DNA of 64,000 bases from Parelaphostrongylus tenuis (GCA_019055375.1 JAHQIW010001897.1:62001-126000), one strand, 5' to 3'; positions 1 through 10,838 are shown, numbered from the stretch's first letter. A program made the numbers and translations. Notes: a model not told the origin generated them from the letters alone.

Positions 1-647
1 TGGTTTTTTATTTGTCCCTTTTGATGTAAAATTCACTTGTATTACTTGTCGTTCTAGCGAATTTCGTCATAGATTACGTATCATCTTATTTCTATACTTT
101 GTTGACATTTTGCTCTTATTCCTCGTATCTTTTTCTAATTGTCGACTTTTTGTGATAAAGAACTTGGTGAATGTATGTTGTAGTCAGATGCCCCTTTTCT
201 TAACCGCAGACATAATCATGCTTACCATTTATACTGTACTTACTTAACCCGATTTGCTAAATACAGTGTTTGGAGTGTCGCAAAAACTTCATTCAGTTGC
301 GCCTAATGTTCAAGCCTTTTTTTTGAACTGGTCAAAGCGCATCCTGTGGCGTTTATTACTGTGGGTGAGTTCAAAATTCTTCGTTTTTTAGATTGTAGAA
401 AGGAACGTCCTATGGATATATAGGTACAATGTGAAACAGTCTGGAAACTAGGCCGCTTCGACTTTAGGCTGTCGACTCACTGAGCTGTTTGTTAACCACA
501 TTTGTTCTTTTGAAACGATGGTTTTAAGCTCCAACAAGACTGCTTTCCTCATTATGTTTGAGGTATAAACATCAAATTATTACAAACACGACTGAACTTA
601 AGCGAACCAGTTATCAGACACTTCAATCTCTCCTTCCTGTTTCACAG
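1..647. other. No recognisable gene or repeat
   Basis: AT-rich sequence without a supported exon. It ends at the acceptor TTTCACAG that starts the first PPCS-like exon. Short open frames here lack recognisable motifs. Confidence 0.5.
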
Positions 648-1530
648 AGTGGAGGCAGGCACAACAGTGAATTCGGAGAAAAACGGCGTGACGTTCATTG
701 GCAATTTTCAATGGGAACAAGAGATGCAGCTAGTTATAAGTGGGTTCTAAATTCTAAGTGTCACTGCACAAATTCATTTGGTAGCAACTGTTATGAGGTT
801 CAATCACTTCGAAATTATCAGATCGATGAGGGACGCTTTATGAGTATTGTTACCTAAAAACATCCTGTATTCAAGTACTTTCTGAAAGTGAATTATGTTG
901 TGATATTCCTAGATCGAGAAGAGCCTCTGAAACCGTTCTCAAAAGCTTTCTCTCAATTACTTGATTCACTAAAGTTTAATGGCGACCAGGTAATTTGTTT
1001 CTATACAGCTCGTTCACTATTATTTTCGACCCTACGGTTTTGTTTTAGCGATGAAGATACATTTCGGAGCATCGAGCATTGAAAGTTATCTGCGACATGC
1101 CCAATATCGAAGAGGCTATTGAATTGATTGCACATTATGAATATCGGATTTTGTGCGTGGTTTTTTCCACTTTAGGGCTTTTTTTCATTTAGATGAGGTT
1201 TGTTTTTTCTCGCGTTTGCAACTAGTGAAAATTAGGAGTGTTATTATTGCAGTCTAGTCGGCAGCTAACTCCTCTGAGATCACAGGAGGTATTGTATCTG
1301 ACAGCGGCTATTTCTGACTTCTATATCGAAGAAGACAAGCGTGTTTGTTTTTTTTCCAATAAACCATCCTGTTTTCTGAAGGAACTTATTAAATTTTTAT
1401 TTGAAGGATTGGAGACGGAAAATCTGGATTTTTTGGCTTACACACAAGATCCGGTCAAGCTGTGGTGGTGGTGAGCTATATGAACGACTAAGTCTTGCAC
1501 CCAATGCATTTGACCTAATAGTTTAGATGA
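648..1530 (+). pseudogene. Phosphopantothenate-cysteine ligase (PPCS) pseudogene
   Basis: PPCS joins cysteine to 4'-phosphopantothenate in cytosolic coenzyme A synthesis. Exon-like blocks lie in order with splice signals. Block 1 (648-757, after TTTCACAG) reads SGG, then TTVNSEKNGVTFIGNF, then FSMGTR-AAS, the family's N-terminal glycine-rich signature. Block 2 (889-989, ending CAG|GTAATT) reads YVVIFLDREEPLKPFS. Block 3 starts at 1049 and gives PNIEEAIELIAHYE. Block 4 (1253-1340, after ATTGCAG) gives VLYLTAAISDFYI. Block 5 (about 1400-1526) gives LETENLDFLA and then QAVVV in another frame. Disablements: a 4-bp tandem duplication (AGGC) near 655 shifts the frame, loss of one T near 707 restores it, and further frame changes occur near 1080 and 1450. 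Identity rests on motif order and spacing recalled from the family. Sequencing error is an alternative to pseudogenisation but would need several independent errors. Confidence 0.68.
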
Positions 1531-1642
1531 TAGCATCTGCATCCTATGTGATATCTGTTGAGTATTATGTGATAGTATTCAGAATCTTTGTTGTTTACAT
1601 AACAAATATACCAAAATCGCCTGAGAAGAGAGGGGAGGTGGG

Positions 1643-1874
1643 TGTGGGAGAGTGGCTGTGGCGCTCGTCGTGACGTGAGGCTAACACTCAACACTCTCTG
1701 ACAGTGAGCAACGAACGTCCTATAAAACACCATAGTCAGGCTATTCTCGAGATTTCAAGTAGACGCGCTCAGCCAGCAATTTACGGCGTTCAAGAAAAAG
1801 ACGAAAAATAAGTGGAATGCTAGAAGTGCCGGGATACAAGTTAGAAAAGACTGTGAGATGGATCAAATAAAGTG
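1643..1874 (+). repeat. SINE-A copy (tRNA-headed, AATAAAGTG tail)
   Basis: It aligns along its length with minus-strand copies at 35.64, 43.07 and 62.56 kb. Shared blocks include GTTCGTTGCTCACTG-type sequence, a TCAAGTAGACGCGCTCAGCC block, GAATGCTAGAAGTGCCGGGA and the terminal GGATCAAATAAAGTG. The head (1643-1700) is GC-rich and diverged from the tRNA-like part seen better near 43.6 kb. It looks transcribed by Pol III and mobilised by a LINE; that role is inference. Confidence 0.72.
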
Positions 1875-1879
1875 CTAAA

Positions 1880-2560
1880 AAATGCTCTCTAGTGATAAAA
1901 TACATATCTTTAAATGTTTAGCTTGGACCTGATAAGTCAATATTAGTTCCGATGACTCGTGCGGCTATTGAGAAATATAGACACGAATTAGTTATCGGCA
2001 ATATCCTACAGACCAGAAAACAACATGTGGTTTTGGTTCACGCTTAAATACGGCGAACATTGGCTTGGCTGAGGTAACTCATTGCCTATCGACAAGAATC
2101 CATTTATAACGACTTTCTTACGAGGTTTATGGTGGTATGATGCTGTAACTATATATCCAGTACTGTTGAGTGATAAAAAGCTAGAGTCGAAATAACATGT
2201 AGATGAGAACGATTGTCCAGCCTCACCTTTTCAATAATCAATTTGTCCATTACGTTTCCATTAACTGCTGATCTATCTGTGCTTTGTCTTGACCTGTTAC
2301 ACTGGTATTTGAAATGCCAAAAAATTTTTGTGACTGCAGTTTTTACATCTGAACGCATAGGATAATAAACACTATAGCATTAATAGCAGAATGGACAACC
2401 TTTTGCGGCAATGTGTACTGTTTTCGGTACATGAGCCAAACTATTTCCCTGAAATCCGGCTCTATGGAATCCGGCTTTTTTGGGTCTTTTGGCGGAGCCG
2501 GACAGTGGGACTGCAACATCAAGAAATCAGTTTGCTGCGATGTTACTGATGATTATTTAT
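1880..2560. other. No recognisable gene
   Basis: AT-rich sequence. A short minus-strand frame at 2149-2358 has no recognisable motif. There is no repeat family that I could match elsewhere in the window. Confidence 0.4.
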
Positions 2561-2569
2561 AAGTTACAG

Positions 2570-2830
2570 TTACAAGTAGATACTTATATGACCCGACTTC
2601 AGTGATAGTGTGGGCCGAGTATGAATTCCATCCACTTCTCTCTTGCGCGAGTGTCGTCCAAGTGGGGGTTTCTTTTAGAACATAGCATTTCTGAAAATGC
2701 ATTCGCAGATGATAGGCGATAGACGCGAGACGATTCTGAATGGCGATTAAATTAAAAAAAAAACGTCGTTCAAACTCTCTATGGGTGGTGTACGTACTTC
2801 CTGACGTAGTTGAAGTTTCAGGCTGCATTG
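2570..2830 (-). mobile_element. Possible RTE LINE C-terminal fragment
   Basis: The minus frame contains TWTTLAQERSGWNSY (about 2,600-2,650). This resembles the W-TLA-(R/D)R--W--Y motif near the C-terminus of RTE polyproteins. No reverse transcriptase motif is linked to it and the rest of the frame is not recognisable. It is a small remnant at best. Confidence 0.35.
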
Positions 2831-2834
2831 GTCC

Positions 2835-3560
2835 TTCGTAGGGTAGCGCTGGGAGCAGTGTTGTATTAAGGTGTGCGCAAGTTTTTAGGTGTGATAATGG
2901 TTCAGTGGCTTATTCAAGAGACCTGTACGCAGCCTATGTTGCCCTATTTCTCCTGCGTAGTTCTTTTTTCATGTTGAACCTCGTGTTCAGTATTTGTTGA
3001 GAGTACACACCTATGAGGTGTTTTCTTTGACGCGAGGACTATCCACTTCCATATGCTTACCTTCGCATTATAGATCCCTGACAAATTGGGTTCCTTTTCT
3101 ATCTATCCGTAGTACAGTCTTTTTGCCTACTTCGTTGATTTAATTGAATTGTATTTACTTTAGTGTCAAGTTGTGACCGCACTAGAAAGTTTTTTTTTTA
3201 CTGTCTAGCAACTTATAAATACCATTGATTTCGGTGTCATCTAAAAATCGCGTTCCAACAGGAATGACGATGAGGTGGGGCTTGTTGACACGTTAAGGAC
3301 GATGCGAATGGAACGACCGCCTCATATTTAAGAGGTGTCATAGCGAGCCTCGGCTGCTTCTCACTCGTTTCGATGTCTCTTTCAACATTGTGTTTCTGTG
3401 TTAGTCAGACATAGAATGATTTATCTTTACAAATATCTGTTCATTTTTTGTCACAAATTCTCGTAATCAGCTGATCGGGCATTTAGAAAGAGTTTGAAGT
3501 AAACTATCTACAAGTTCTTTTATTTTTCTATTATAAATATACGTCCAAGAATGTTAAGTG
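2835..3560. other. No recognisable gene
   Basis: No exon, tRNA or repeat family recognised between the LINE-like fragment and the microsatellite-bearing SINE. Confidence 0.4.
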
Positions 3561-3577
3561 ATATGCAAAGCTTTCGA

Positions 3578-3648
3578 CCCCAGGCTCAAGTTGAATCTAT
3601 GGAGGTCTGATGAACCACAGCGTATATTCAAACCATTGACCACGTGCA

Positions 3649-3680
<32 letters not shown>

Positions 3681-3681
3681 G

Positions 3682-3753
<72 letters not shown>

Positions 3754-3792
3754 TGTGTTGCAGAACATCGCTAGCGACTGCGCCACACACGA
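3578..3792 (-). repeat. Decayed SINE-B copy split by a GT microsatellite
   Basis: Left of the GT tract (3,600-3,648) the sequence follows the SINE-B head read on the minus strand (GGAGG..., GAACCAC, ATTCAAACCATTGACC). To the right, 3,765-3,792 resumes with CGCTAGCGACTGCGCCACAC, the complement of the box A region. The copy is otherwise heavily diverged. Confidence 0.55.
3648..3756. repeat. (GT)n microsatellite
   Basis: About 108 bp of almost uninterrupted GT/TG dinucleotides with a few interruptions (TATGTG, GCGTG). It falls where intact SINE-B copies have the sequence CGTGTGCGACGC. Confidence 0.95.
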
Positions 3793-4010
3793 TCTAATAT
3801 TACCTTAGCAATCTAAGTATATGAGTGCGCTACTTGTTCACTCGGTCACGCATGTGGATTTTGTCCACCTTATCACGCTTTACCATGAAATTGATTTCTT
3901 CATATTATTGCTTGTCGTGGTCGTGCTTGAACTTGCTCGTAACGTTCGTGTGAGTTTGATTCGTTTCCAGTAAACGTCATACTTCTTTGATAATTACAGT
4001 TCGACAAACT

Positions 4011-4166
4011 ATGGAGGGATATGTACTTTGTGATGAAGAAATGTTGGATATCGAGCCGCCGTTCGATGACTCGTTGAAGGAGGATGTGGTGGTCATGGAT
4101 ATTCAAAAGGACTGCGGATTTGGAAACATCATCAATCGTGTGGACACTATGTTTGACGTTAGTTGA
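4011..4166 (+). CDS. Unrecognised short acidic frame, possible exon
   Basis: A 51-residue frame from ATG 4011 to TGA 4164, 11 bases after an acceptor-like TTACAG at 3994-3999. It starts MEGYVLCDEEMLDIEPPFDD and ends GFGNIINRVDTMFDVS. The composition (many D/E, few rare residues) is more protein-like than its neighbours. No family recognised, no usable donor nearby, and the opposite strand is also open here, so it may be chance. Confidence 0.22.
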   Translation: MEGYVLCDEEMLDIEPPFDDSLKEDVVVMDIQKDCGFGNIINRVDTMFDVS

Positions 4167-4169
4167 TTT

Positions 4170-5400
4170 CAGATCGGTGCTGACTTCATCGGGTGGAAAT
4201 GACACCGCTTATGAGTTTCAGTCCTTAAAAATTGGTGAACTGCTGCGATTTTTCATCTATGATGAAAAATTGGCTTCAACATAATTCATCTTTCTCCCAA
4301 TTGTTGATTTGGTTTTGGCAAAATGTTGACTTTTCTTATCAGTGCCCCCATATACTTGATATTGCTCCTGATTACTGTTAATATCCCTTCCCCCTTCCCC
4401 CCCTCCCCCCCCCCCTCCCACCATTAACCTGATATGACTTTGTGGTATTAGTGGCCATTTGTACAATGTGCTGAGTTTTTTCAATGGTTTCCTTGAAACT
4501 GTTGTGGTACGCATTATGGAGTAATTAGGGACGTTCAGTAAAACTCAAAGGATCATTGGATCTTTACCGTGCCCAGGCTTAATAACACTACCAGGACCGC
4601 TGGCCCACGGCGCTAGCCACTCCCCGTCGCCCCACGCGGCGATTCGGCGGAGAGCAGCCCGCAGAAGGTTAACGTAACTACATAGTAAGAAAACGCTCAG
4701 TCTTTCCTCATATCATCATATTTTGGTGCCAAAACTAGACCTATGGGGTAACGCTTGTGTTGCAGTGTTACCATATGAGATATACCGTGTTATGATGTGT
4801 CAGTGATTTGAGCATATTGTACTGGAAAAAAAAGGTTAAAACCAAAAAGGCTATAATGAAGCGTCGTGTTCGGGGATCGAGCTAGCAACCTTCTTCTCTG
4901 TGGACGCTACACGAGGCACTCAACACTGGGAGCTGCTCGCCGACGAGCCACCGCGTGCGTGACGGGGCGAGAGTGGCGCCGTGAGCCGGCGCTAATGTGT
5001 TAAGTCCTCGTCCTTCTGACGTCAGATAGTTAGTACGTTCAAGCTTAAACAAGGAACAAGTAAATAAATGGTTCACCAACTCTAAATGCCTTGTACTATA
5101 GTCTTTGAAGAATCTAGGTGACCAGCTTCTGACTGCACTGTTTCGTTTCAACATGAAAAGCTCCCCATCTTCATGGTAGATGTATTACGTTTTGATGTTT
5201 AGAACGAAGTTCGGCGTGTAATATTTCGTGGTGTTGGGGATGCAAAAAAGAAGTGTATGGTATGCGTGGAGGTGATAAAAAATAGACGACAGGTGATTTT
5301 ATCATGATAAAGTGATTTTTCAGTCGTAAACCGTGCTAGTTTTTGAACTTTCCAGAAATACGCCAAAATATCGCCTTTGTATGTTTTTGTGGTGCGTCTA
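4170..5400. other. No gene; C-rich tract and GC-rich island
   Basis: Contains a nearly pure C tract (about 4,389-4,428) and two short GC-rich stretches (4,590-4,665 and 4,925-5,000) in otherwise AT-rich DNA. On the minus strand 4,870-4,960 has a weak box B-like GCTCGATCC, so an old tRNA-headed SINE is possible, but I cannot align it to families A-C. Confidence 0.4.
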
Positions 5401-5401
5401 G

Positions 5402-5605
5402 GTGCCCTGCGACACATACGTGTTCAGTGGTTCGATCCCTCGCCCAAAGCTCATCAGTATCCCTCCGTGGTAGATAAATTGGCATCAGACATGTCTGGGA
5501 GTATAGTTGCACTGACTTGATGCATTAGTAGGCCACCGAGAGCCATTGTTTATGTCGCTGCGAAACCAATTGCGGTCTTAAGCCGTAAATTTTGAATTGT
5601 CTTAA
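5402..5605 (+). repeat. SINE-B copy, 5'-truncated head
   Basis: Plus-strand SINE-B. It has GGTTCGATCCC (box B-like), ATCCCTCCG, CAGACATGTCTGGGA, GCACTGACTTGATGCA and AGGCCACCG in the family order. The box A side is eroded to GCCCTGCGACACA. Confidence 0.65.
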
Positions 5606-5609
5606 CTAA

Positions 5610-6360
5610 GCTCAACACATTTTCATTAATGAAAATAGTGAGCCATCACAATCAACAAATATTTATTAACGGGAAATATATTTGTTTATTCCTGTACTAT
5701 TGATCGGTGTTTCGAGATTTCACGAGCCTTTGGAAAGCATTTTCTGTCTCCTGTTTGTTAAGAAAGTGTTTTTCCTGCAAGAAGTTATCGGGATGCTTGA
5801 AGAAATAAGTGGTAGCTGGTAGGCGCGAGATCCCGTGAGTACGGATGAGTTTTAAACTTCGCAGCCTTCACTCGTTCCTTTTGAAGCATTCGTGCTGCAA
5901 CGTGCGGTCATGCGTTGTTATGAAGAAGAATTGATGTGTTTGTATTAACCAGTGCCGATTGCAGACGTAGCAGTTCTCGGTGCATCTCATCGATTTGCTA
6001 GCATACTTCTTTGCGTAAGACCGGTAACATGCCCTTGTACAGCCGGACAGAACTCTTTCTTCTGACTATTAGCATGGGTTTCACTGATTCCAACGCTGCA
6101 CTTATTTTTTGTGAAAGACCGTTTTGTCACAGTGTAGCACTTAAAATAAGACCGAGCTTCACATACGAGAGTGGGTGGAGCGATCGATCGATATGGGTCA
6201 GACATATGGGCCTAACTTGTTTTTGAATTGATAATTTTTCTCTATTTTGAAGAAAACTTCATATCAAAATAATCGATTCAGATAGTACGGGACTTTTTTT
6301 ACACATTCATATGCTTATGTTCTTCCAGCGAATTATACGCGTGGGAAAAATGAAGGCGAG
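5610..6360. other. No recognisable gene
   Basis: Both strands have short frames at 5,987-6,226 that overlap one another and match nothing I know. No repeat family recognised. Confidence 0.4.
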
Positions 6361-6364
6361 CCTG

Positions 6365-6545
6365 AGGTGTAAAACATAATTTAATTTTGAGTTTCAAAGC
6401 GTTATAAAGTGGTGTATTGAAAGAGCTGCTACGTGAAGCTGTAACCAGAGATTTAAGCTTTCAAATAATTACTATCATTCTTATGAAAAAGTTTTGTCCA
6501 GCGAAAAAAATCATCATTTCACTTGTGGCCACCTAACATATAAGT
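6365..6545 (+). repeat. TIR-B element, single arm
   Basis: Matches one arm of the TIR-B family: ACATAATTTAATTTTGAGTT, GCGTTATAAA, AGAGATTTAAGCTTTC, then TTATGAAAAAGTTTTGTCCA and the outer end GTGGCCACC. No inverted partner follows within 400 bp. Confidence 0.6.
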
Positions 6546-6779
6546 ACACTTTTCTCACCCCAAACAAGTTTGGACCCTATTTTTCAAATAAGATCTGTGA
6601 GGGTTTTGATGAACCCCACGGCGAACTGGATGACCAGTGGCGAGGTGTGTATTGCATGATTATCTTTCTCTAAGCACTGCGTTCTACTCGTCTCATTTTG
6701 GGTGTGGTTTGGAAATTCAGGCCTCATATTTCTACTGGTACACACGAAAGTTGAGAACTTGCAGTTTTTTTTTCGAAGT

Positions 6780-7885
6780 TCACGGATACGTTGCGCACGA
6801 CATAGGTAAATATCGCTCAATCTATTCATTGTTCGCCGTCTAAAACCTCCTTTCTTGAGTCATTCCAGACACGATTGAAAAAACACTGAACGAATGATAG
6901 CCATGCGAATAGGCGGTGTTTCGAGAGGAATTCAGTGTCATTGACCACGTCCGCAGCATCACAAGACTCATTGAAGTTTTAAAGGAGTTTAAAAGACACT
7001 TTTGTCTCACTATCATCGATTTATGGAAACCTTTGACTCAATGGAGACAGAGACAGTCATAGTCGATCTGGATAGCCAGGGCGTCCCTACTCAATGCACA
7101 GCAATACTTCGTGAGCTATATAAAAGCTTAAAAGCCAAAATGTCGTCGTTTTTCAATGATTTCTCTACCGAGATAAGAAGAGGGGTTCGACAAGACGATA
7201 CGATTGCGCCGAATCATCCATTGCCAACCTTTGAAACGTTATACCAATTCTAAAATGAGACAATATGAGAGTGTGATTCGATGGTCGACAATTACATCAT
7301 CCTCTCTTCTCTGGTGATATCGTCCTCAGTAACCGTGGATCAACTACGGAAGTGAATGTTGACCGATTCCGACCACGCCTGTGAAGCGATTGTTCTCCGA
7401 TTGAATCTAAGCTAACGATGTTTATGTGGAGTAGATTGGTTTCGAATGCCCCATTCATACTGAACGAAGTGATTATCTCCGAGTGTTCCAATCGCGTCCA
7501 TGTAGGTCTAGAAGTCAACATGATGAACAAGCTTGCTCCACATTTGAGCAGGAGAAACCGAGTAATTTGTGAAGCGTTCAAGAGCATCGAGGGTGTAGTG
7601 AAGATGTCGAAGAACGTTTGACTCCACTTCTTGCTATTCGATCCAGCAGCTATCCCTGCCTTTGAGTATGCATGAGAAATGTGGTTACTACGTAAGTAAG
7701 GTGAAAAACCGTTTGATGTTATCAAACGCGCAAGCGAAAAGTCGACGCAGGAGTATCCGGTATCTCGCAGATGAGGAAAAGGACCTAAAGTTCCGACCTG
7801 CGTCAACGATCAAACGGCAGAGATGTCACTTTACGTACCAGGCTATCGAAGATAAGGTGAGCCGGACAGGTAGTGCGCTTTAACG
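6780..7885 (+). mobile_element. RTE LINE fragment (lineage 1), decayed
   Basis: Successive frame pieces follow an RTE reverse transcriptase in order: DIGKYRSI (6,800), FREEFSVIDHVRSITRLIEV (about 6,920-6,980), PTQCTAILRELYKSLKAKM (7,085-7,145), IRRGVRQDDTIAPN (7,172-7,215), then the position of FADD, here degraded to FSGDIVL near 7,310. Next comes MFMWSRLVSNAPFILN (7,418) and the palm/thumb region NMMNKLAPHLSRRNR (about 7,518-7,560). Multiple stops and frameshifts and no endonuclease make it non-functional. Confidence 0.85.
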
Positions 7886-7909
7886 ACGGCCTATGAACGA
7901 GAGCTGTGT

Positions 7910-8915
7910 TCTTTCCGGCTACGAGAGACAAATAAAATTTTGAGCTCATTCGTTGGACAAGACATTTTGTACAGAAATGTTAGTAACCATTTGAAAGCTT
8001 CAGTCTTTGGGTAGAGCTGTACGTGACCGGTTTTCGAAAAGACCCTTATAATGCTATAAAGTCCAAAATAAAATTGTGTCTCACACGCGCATATTTCTTT
8101 TTGGACTGCCTGTAATTATTCGATAGTGTAATGCTTCCTGAATCTAACGCTAAGCTTATATCTTGGATAGATCGTTTCTTTGCAACGCAGCATAGAAAAT
8201 CGGATTGATTCATACGCGCGAGCAAGGTGATCTTGGCAAGTTCACGGGCTGCTTGATGAGGCGATATGTGGGTTGAGGTGATGATCGATCAATTTTCGAC
8301 CAGTATTATGAAAGTGCGATCTCTTTTATTTGATTAGGAATTGTATCTCCGTTTTGGAAAAAAAAAACTCCAGATAGAACATATGACTCTGCTTTTGCCA
8401 TGAATACGGACAAATCAATCATCGTTATCATCATTTCGAGATGGAATTCACGAGGCTAGAACGTGTTAACTGCTTTCAAGGGTGACTGGTGAACATTAAG
8501 ATACTACGAGGTTTTCCCTACACGTTCATATACTCGAACATCAATCAATCGTCTCGCCAGGCGACCTTGCTGCCTCACCCAACGGTCCGTGACTTAGCCA
8601 AACTCAATGCATGTGAATCAGTCTATTTTTCCCTCCTGCGTTGCAGAGAAATGGTTTTTTGAAGATATAAGTACAACGTTGAAATCAGGAAGCAATACCC
8701 TATCGAATAGTTACTAATAGTCCAAGAAAAGAGCTCCTGGCGAGAAAGATGCGCGTGCGAAGATTAAGAGATTTCCTTTTGTAACAACATTAAAAAGGGT
8801 TTTTCGAAAACCGGCCATTTAGGGCTGTAGCTCGTGTTTTAGGCTTTTGAATGATTATTAACACTTTAATGAATAATTCCTGATCAACGAATAAGGTCGG
8901 ATAATTATTTGTTTT
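7910..8915. mobile_element. TIR-B element with inverted arms
   Basis: The left arm (7,910-8,165) reads inward-reversed: GACAAATAAAATTTTGAGCT, GTTGGACAAGA, GTTAGTAACCATTTGAAAGC, and AATGCTTCCTG at its inner end. The right arm (about 8,675-8,915) is its complement: CAGGAAGCAATACCCTATCG, AATAGTCCAAGAAAAGAGCT, TTTTCGAAAACCGG, GATTATTAACACTTTAATGA. The 500-bp interior (8,170-8,670) encodes nothing recognised. It looks like a non-autonomous DNA transposon; the superfamily is not assigned. Confidence 0.62.
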
Positions 8916-9129
8916 CTTATAACCGATAAGAAATGAGAGGCGTTATCGACTGAATTCTTTATGATGTCAAACACCACGCAGGAAGACATCGACTCGATAG
9001 TGCGATCTTTTTTATGGAAGACCTAAAAGATATACATAATGTCCAGTGAATTCTCGAAGTAAACAGGACCCACTGAGCTACTACTGAGCGCTAAAAGAAA
9101 TAATGGAAATGTATCTCATTATTATTATT

Positions 9130-9310
9130 CGAACCAATCTGTCACATGGTTTGCCTAGAGTAGGCGATAACGAACGATTTATACATGCCGTCGATTGAAT
9201 TAAATCACTAGATCGGCAGTGTTGTACACTCGATTGCTTGTGACTGGTGTTTTTGAAATATTATAACGTTTCTTTCGAGTTCTTTCCCGAGAACACGCTC
9301 TGTTTTGGTG
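9130..9310 (-). repeat. Hammerhead family 1, partial unit without ribozyme
   Basis: The minus-strand unit body matches the element at 10.8-11.45 kb over CGATAACGAACGATTTATAC, GTTGTACACTCGATTGCTTG, TGACTGGTGTTTTTGAAATA and the GAGAACACGCTC junction. The ribozyme-bearing end is absent. Confidence 0.6.
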
Positions 9311-9314
9311 GTTC

Positions 9315-9970
9315 AGCTTATGTTGTAATTTGCCAAGTGAACGTTGTTTCCTCAAGCTTGTGTAATTGAACCTTCATATAAATAACAACATTATTGAATC
9401 GACGTTAAATAACAAAGCAGTTATAAATGGAGTTGGAAGTCAAGGAAACTATAATACAGCAAACACAGATCTCATAAAGACACCAAGAAGTGCGCTAGGA
9501 TGAGCAGAGACTACTCGAAATGAGCTTAGAATGTGCTCGGATTGAGTAGTGATAAAGGTAGAGCTCACTTAGTTTACACGGATGATGCCCGAGCCCCGAC
9601 CTATCGACTGACGGCGGTGATATGTAATTAATATGTCCTTACATCCTACCAGAGTCGAAGTGAACACTTAAGTAATTAGAGGAATTAATCAACAGAGGAG
9701 AGTTGTGTAAAACGTTCGATCAGGAAGTAATAGGTAAAGGCCCGCTGACAATGTGCTTGTGAGCAAACGTGTTTCCATGGTCCTCAATAAGTGACCTAAT
9801 AAATAAGGAATTGAATAAAGAAGAAGCAGTGCATTGAATGGTCTGCTCCTCAGTAAGGATCAATGAACATAGTGATCGAGGAGACACTGATAAGGATCGT
9901 TCCAATTGCTAGGTGAATACAGTTAAATTACATTATAAACTAAGGTAAACCGATAAACAACGACGATGAC
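9315..9970. other. No recognisable gene
   Basis: AT-rich sequence with short direct repeats of the type GAGTAGTGA and CTCGAAATGAGC near 9,490-9,560. No family assigned. Confidence 0.35.
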
Positions 9971-9989
9971 GGCGGTGAACATGGTGTGA

Positions 9990-10250
9990 CGAGGGACGAT
10001 GGAAGGACCTCTCTCTTTCAACGCGCAAAGCTCGAATAACGGTCGACCAGTGGTCACCTGTGTCGACTGGGGTTCTTTTCCTGCCATATCGATCATTGGA
10101 CGTGGGTTGACTGTGTGGACGTGTCTTTCCGTTTTCACTGGCACTTTGATTAGCCGTCGAAATTATTGGATAATTGTCGACTGCGTCGACGTGGTATCCC
10201 GTTTTCCGCCGACACAAAGTTTGAAGGTCGTCTTTGTCGACACGCTCAGA
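9990..10250. repeat. GTCGAC-rich diverged direct repeats
   Basis: GTCGAC or a one-base variant recurs at least five times. A block GACTGTGTGGACGTGTCTTT (about 10,108) is echoed about 71 bp later by GACTGCGTCGACGTGGTATC, both followed by CCGTTTTC. It is an old, short tandem duplication. Confidence 0.45.
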
Positions 10251-10282
10251 TTTCAATATACTCATAATTTAATATAATTTAG

Positions 10283-10473
10283 AATAACGCGTTGTAGCGT
10301 AGAAAGAATGGTGTGCAAAACGGGTGTCGGTAGTGCAGCGTTTTAGCACGTGCCACCGAAATAAGTGAGATCTGGGGTTCGAATCCCAGTTGACGCAAAC
10401 GTTTTTCCACACCACTCTAAATTATTGGATATATTGTAATATCACACCATCGCAAGTGGCGGTCAAATAAAAG
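10283..10473 (+). repeat. SINE-C copy 1 (tRNA-headed)
   Basis: Starts ATAACGCGTTG. It has a tRNA-like section at about 10,326-10,394 with box A (TAGTGCAGCGTTTTAGCACG) and a perfect T-arm GGGGTTCGAATCCCAG. The tail CGCAAGTGGCGGTCAAATAAAA matches copy 2. The D-stem GTGC/GCAC and T-stem pair, so the head is clearly tRNA-derived; it lacks a normal anticodon arm and is not a tRNA gene. Confidence 0.8.
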
Positions 10474-10575
10474 TATTTCTGATTGATTATTGATACCCAA
10501 TATCTGTGAACATAAGTGAGGTTCAGTGTCGATGACGATCAGCCACGCCAGACCCATGACGGTTGACTGTGGACA

Positions 10576-10765
10576 GATAACGCGTTGAAGGTAGAAAGAG
10601 TGGTGTGCGAAACAGGTGTCGGTAGTGCAGCGGTTTAGCACGTGCTCCCGAAAAGAGTGAGATCTGGGTTTGAATCCCAGCTGACGTAGACATTTTTATA
10701 CACCACTCTACATTATTGGGTTTATTGTAACAACATGTCATCGCAAGTGGCGGTCAAATAAAATG
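10576..10765 (+). repeat. SINE-C copy 2 (tRNA-headed)
   Basis: A direct repeat of copy 1, 293 bp downstream. The tRNA-like section (10,615-10,687) folds a 6-bp acceptor (TGTCGG with CTGACG, two wobbles), a D-stem GTGC/GCAC and a T-stem CTGGG/CCCAG. The same CGGTCAAATAAAA tail follows. About 100 bp of unrelated sequence separates the copies, so this is two insertions or one duplicated segment. Confidence 0.8.
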
Positions 10766-10838
10766 ATTTGTGATTGATCATCTCATTAGTTGTTATTTGA
10801 GCTAGCATGTCATGTGGTCTGTTATGAACTCTTGTACG

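Noticed and set aside
3554..3797. Open frames on both strands of poly-His/Thr and poly-Cys/Val
   Set aside because: They are translations of the GT microsatellite.
7297..7806. 169-residue minus-strand open frame
   Set aside because: It is the antisense shadow of the plus-strand RTE fragment at 6.78-7.88 kb.
10323..10396. tRNA gene
   Set aside because: The T-arm and D-stem are good, but there is no proper anticodon arm. The same sequence recurs with an AATAAAA tail, so it is a SINE head.
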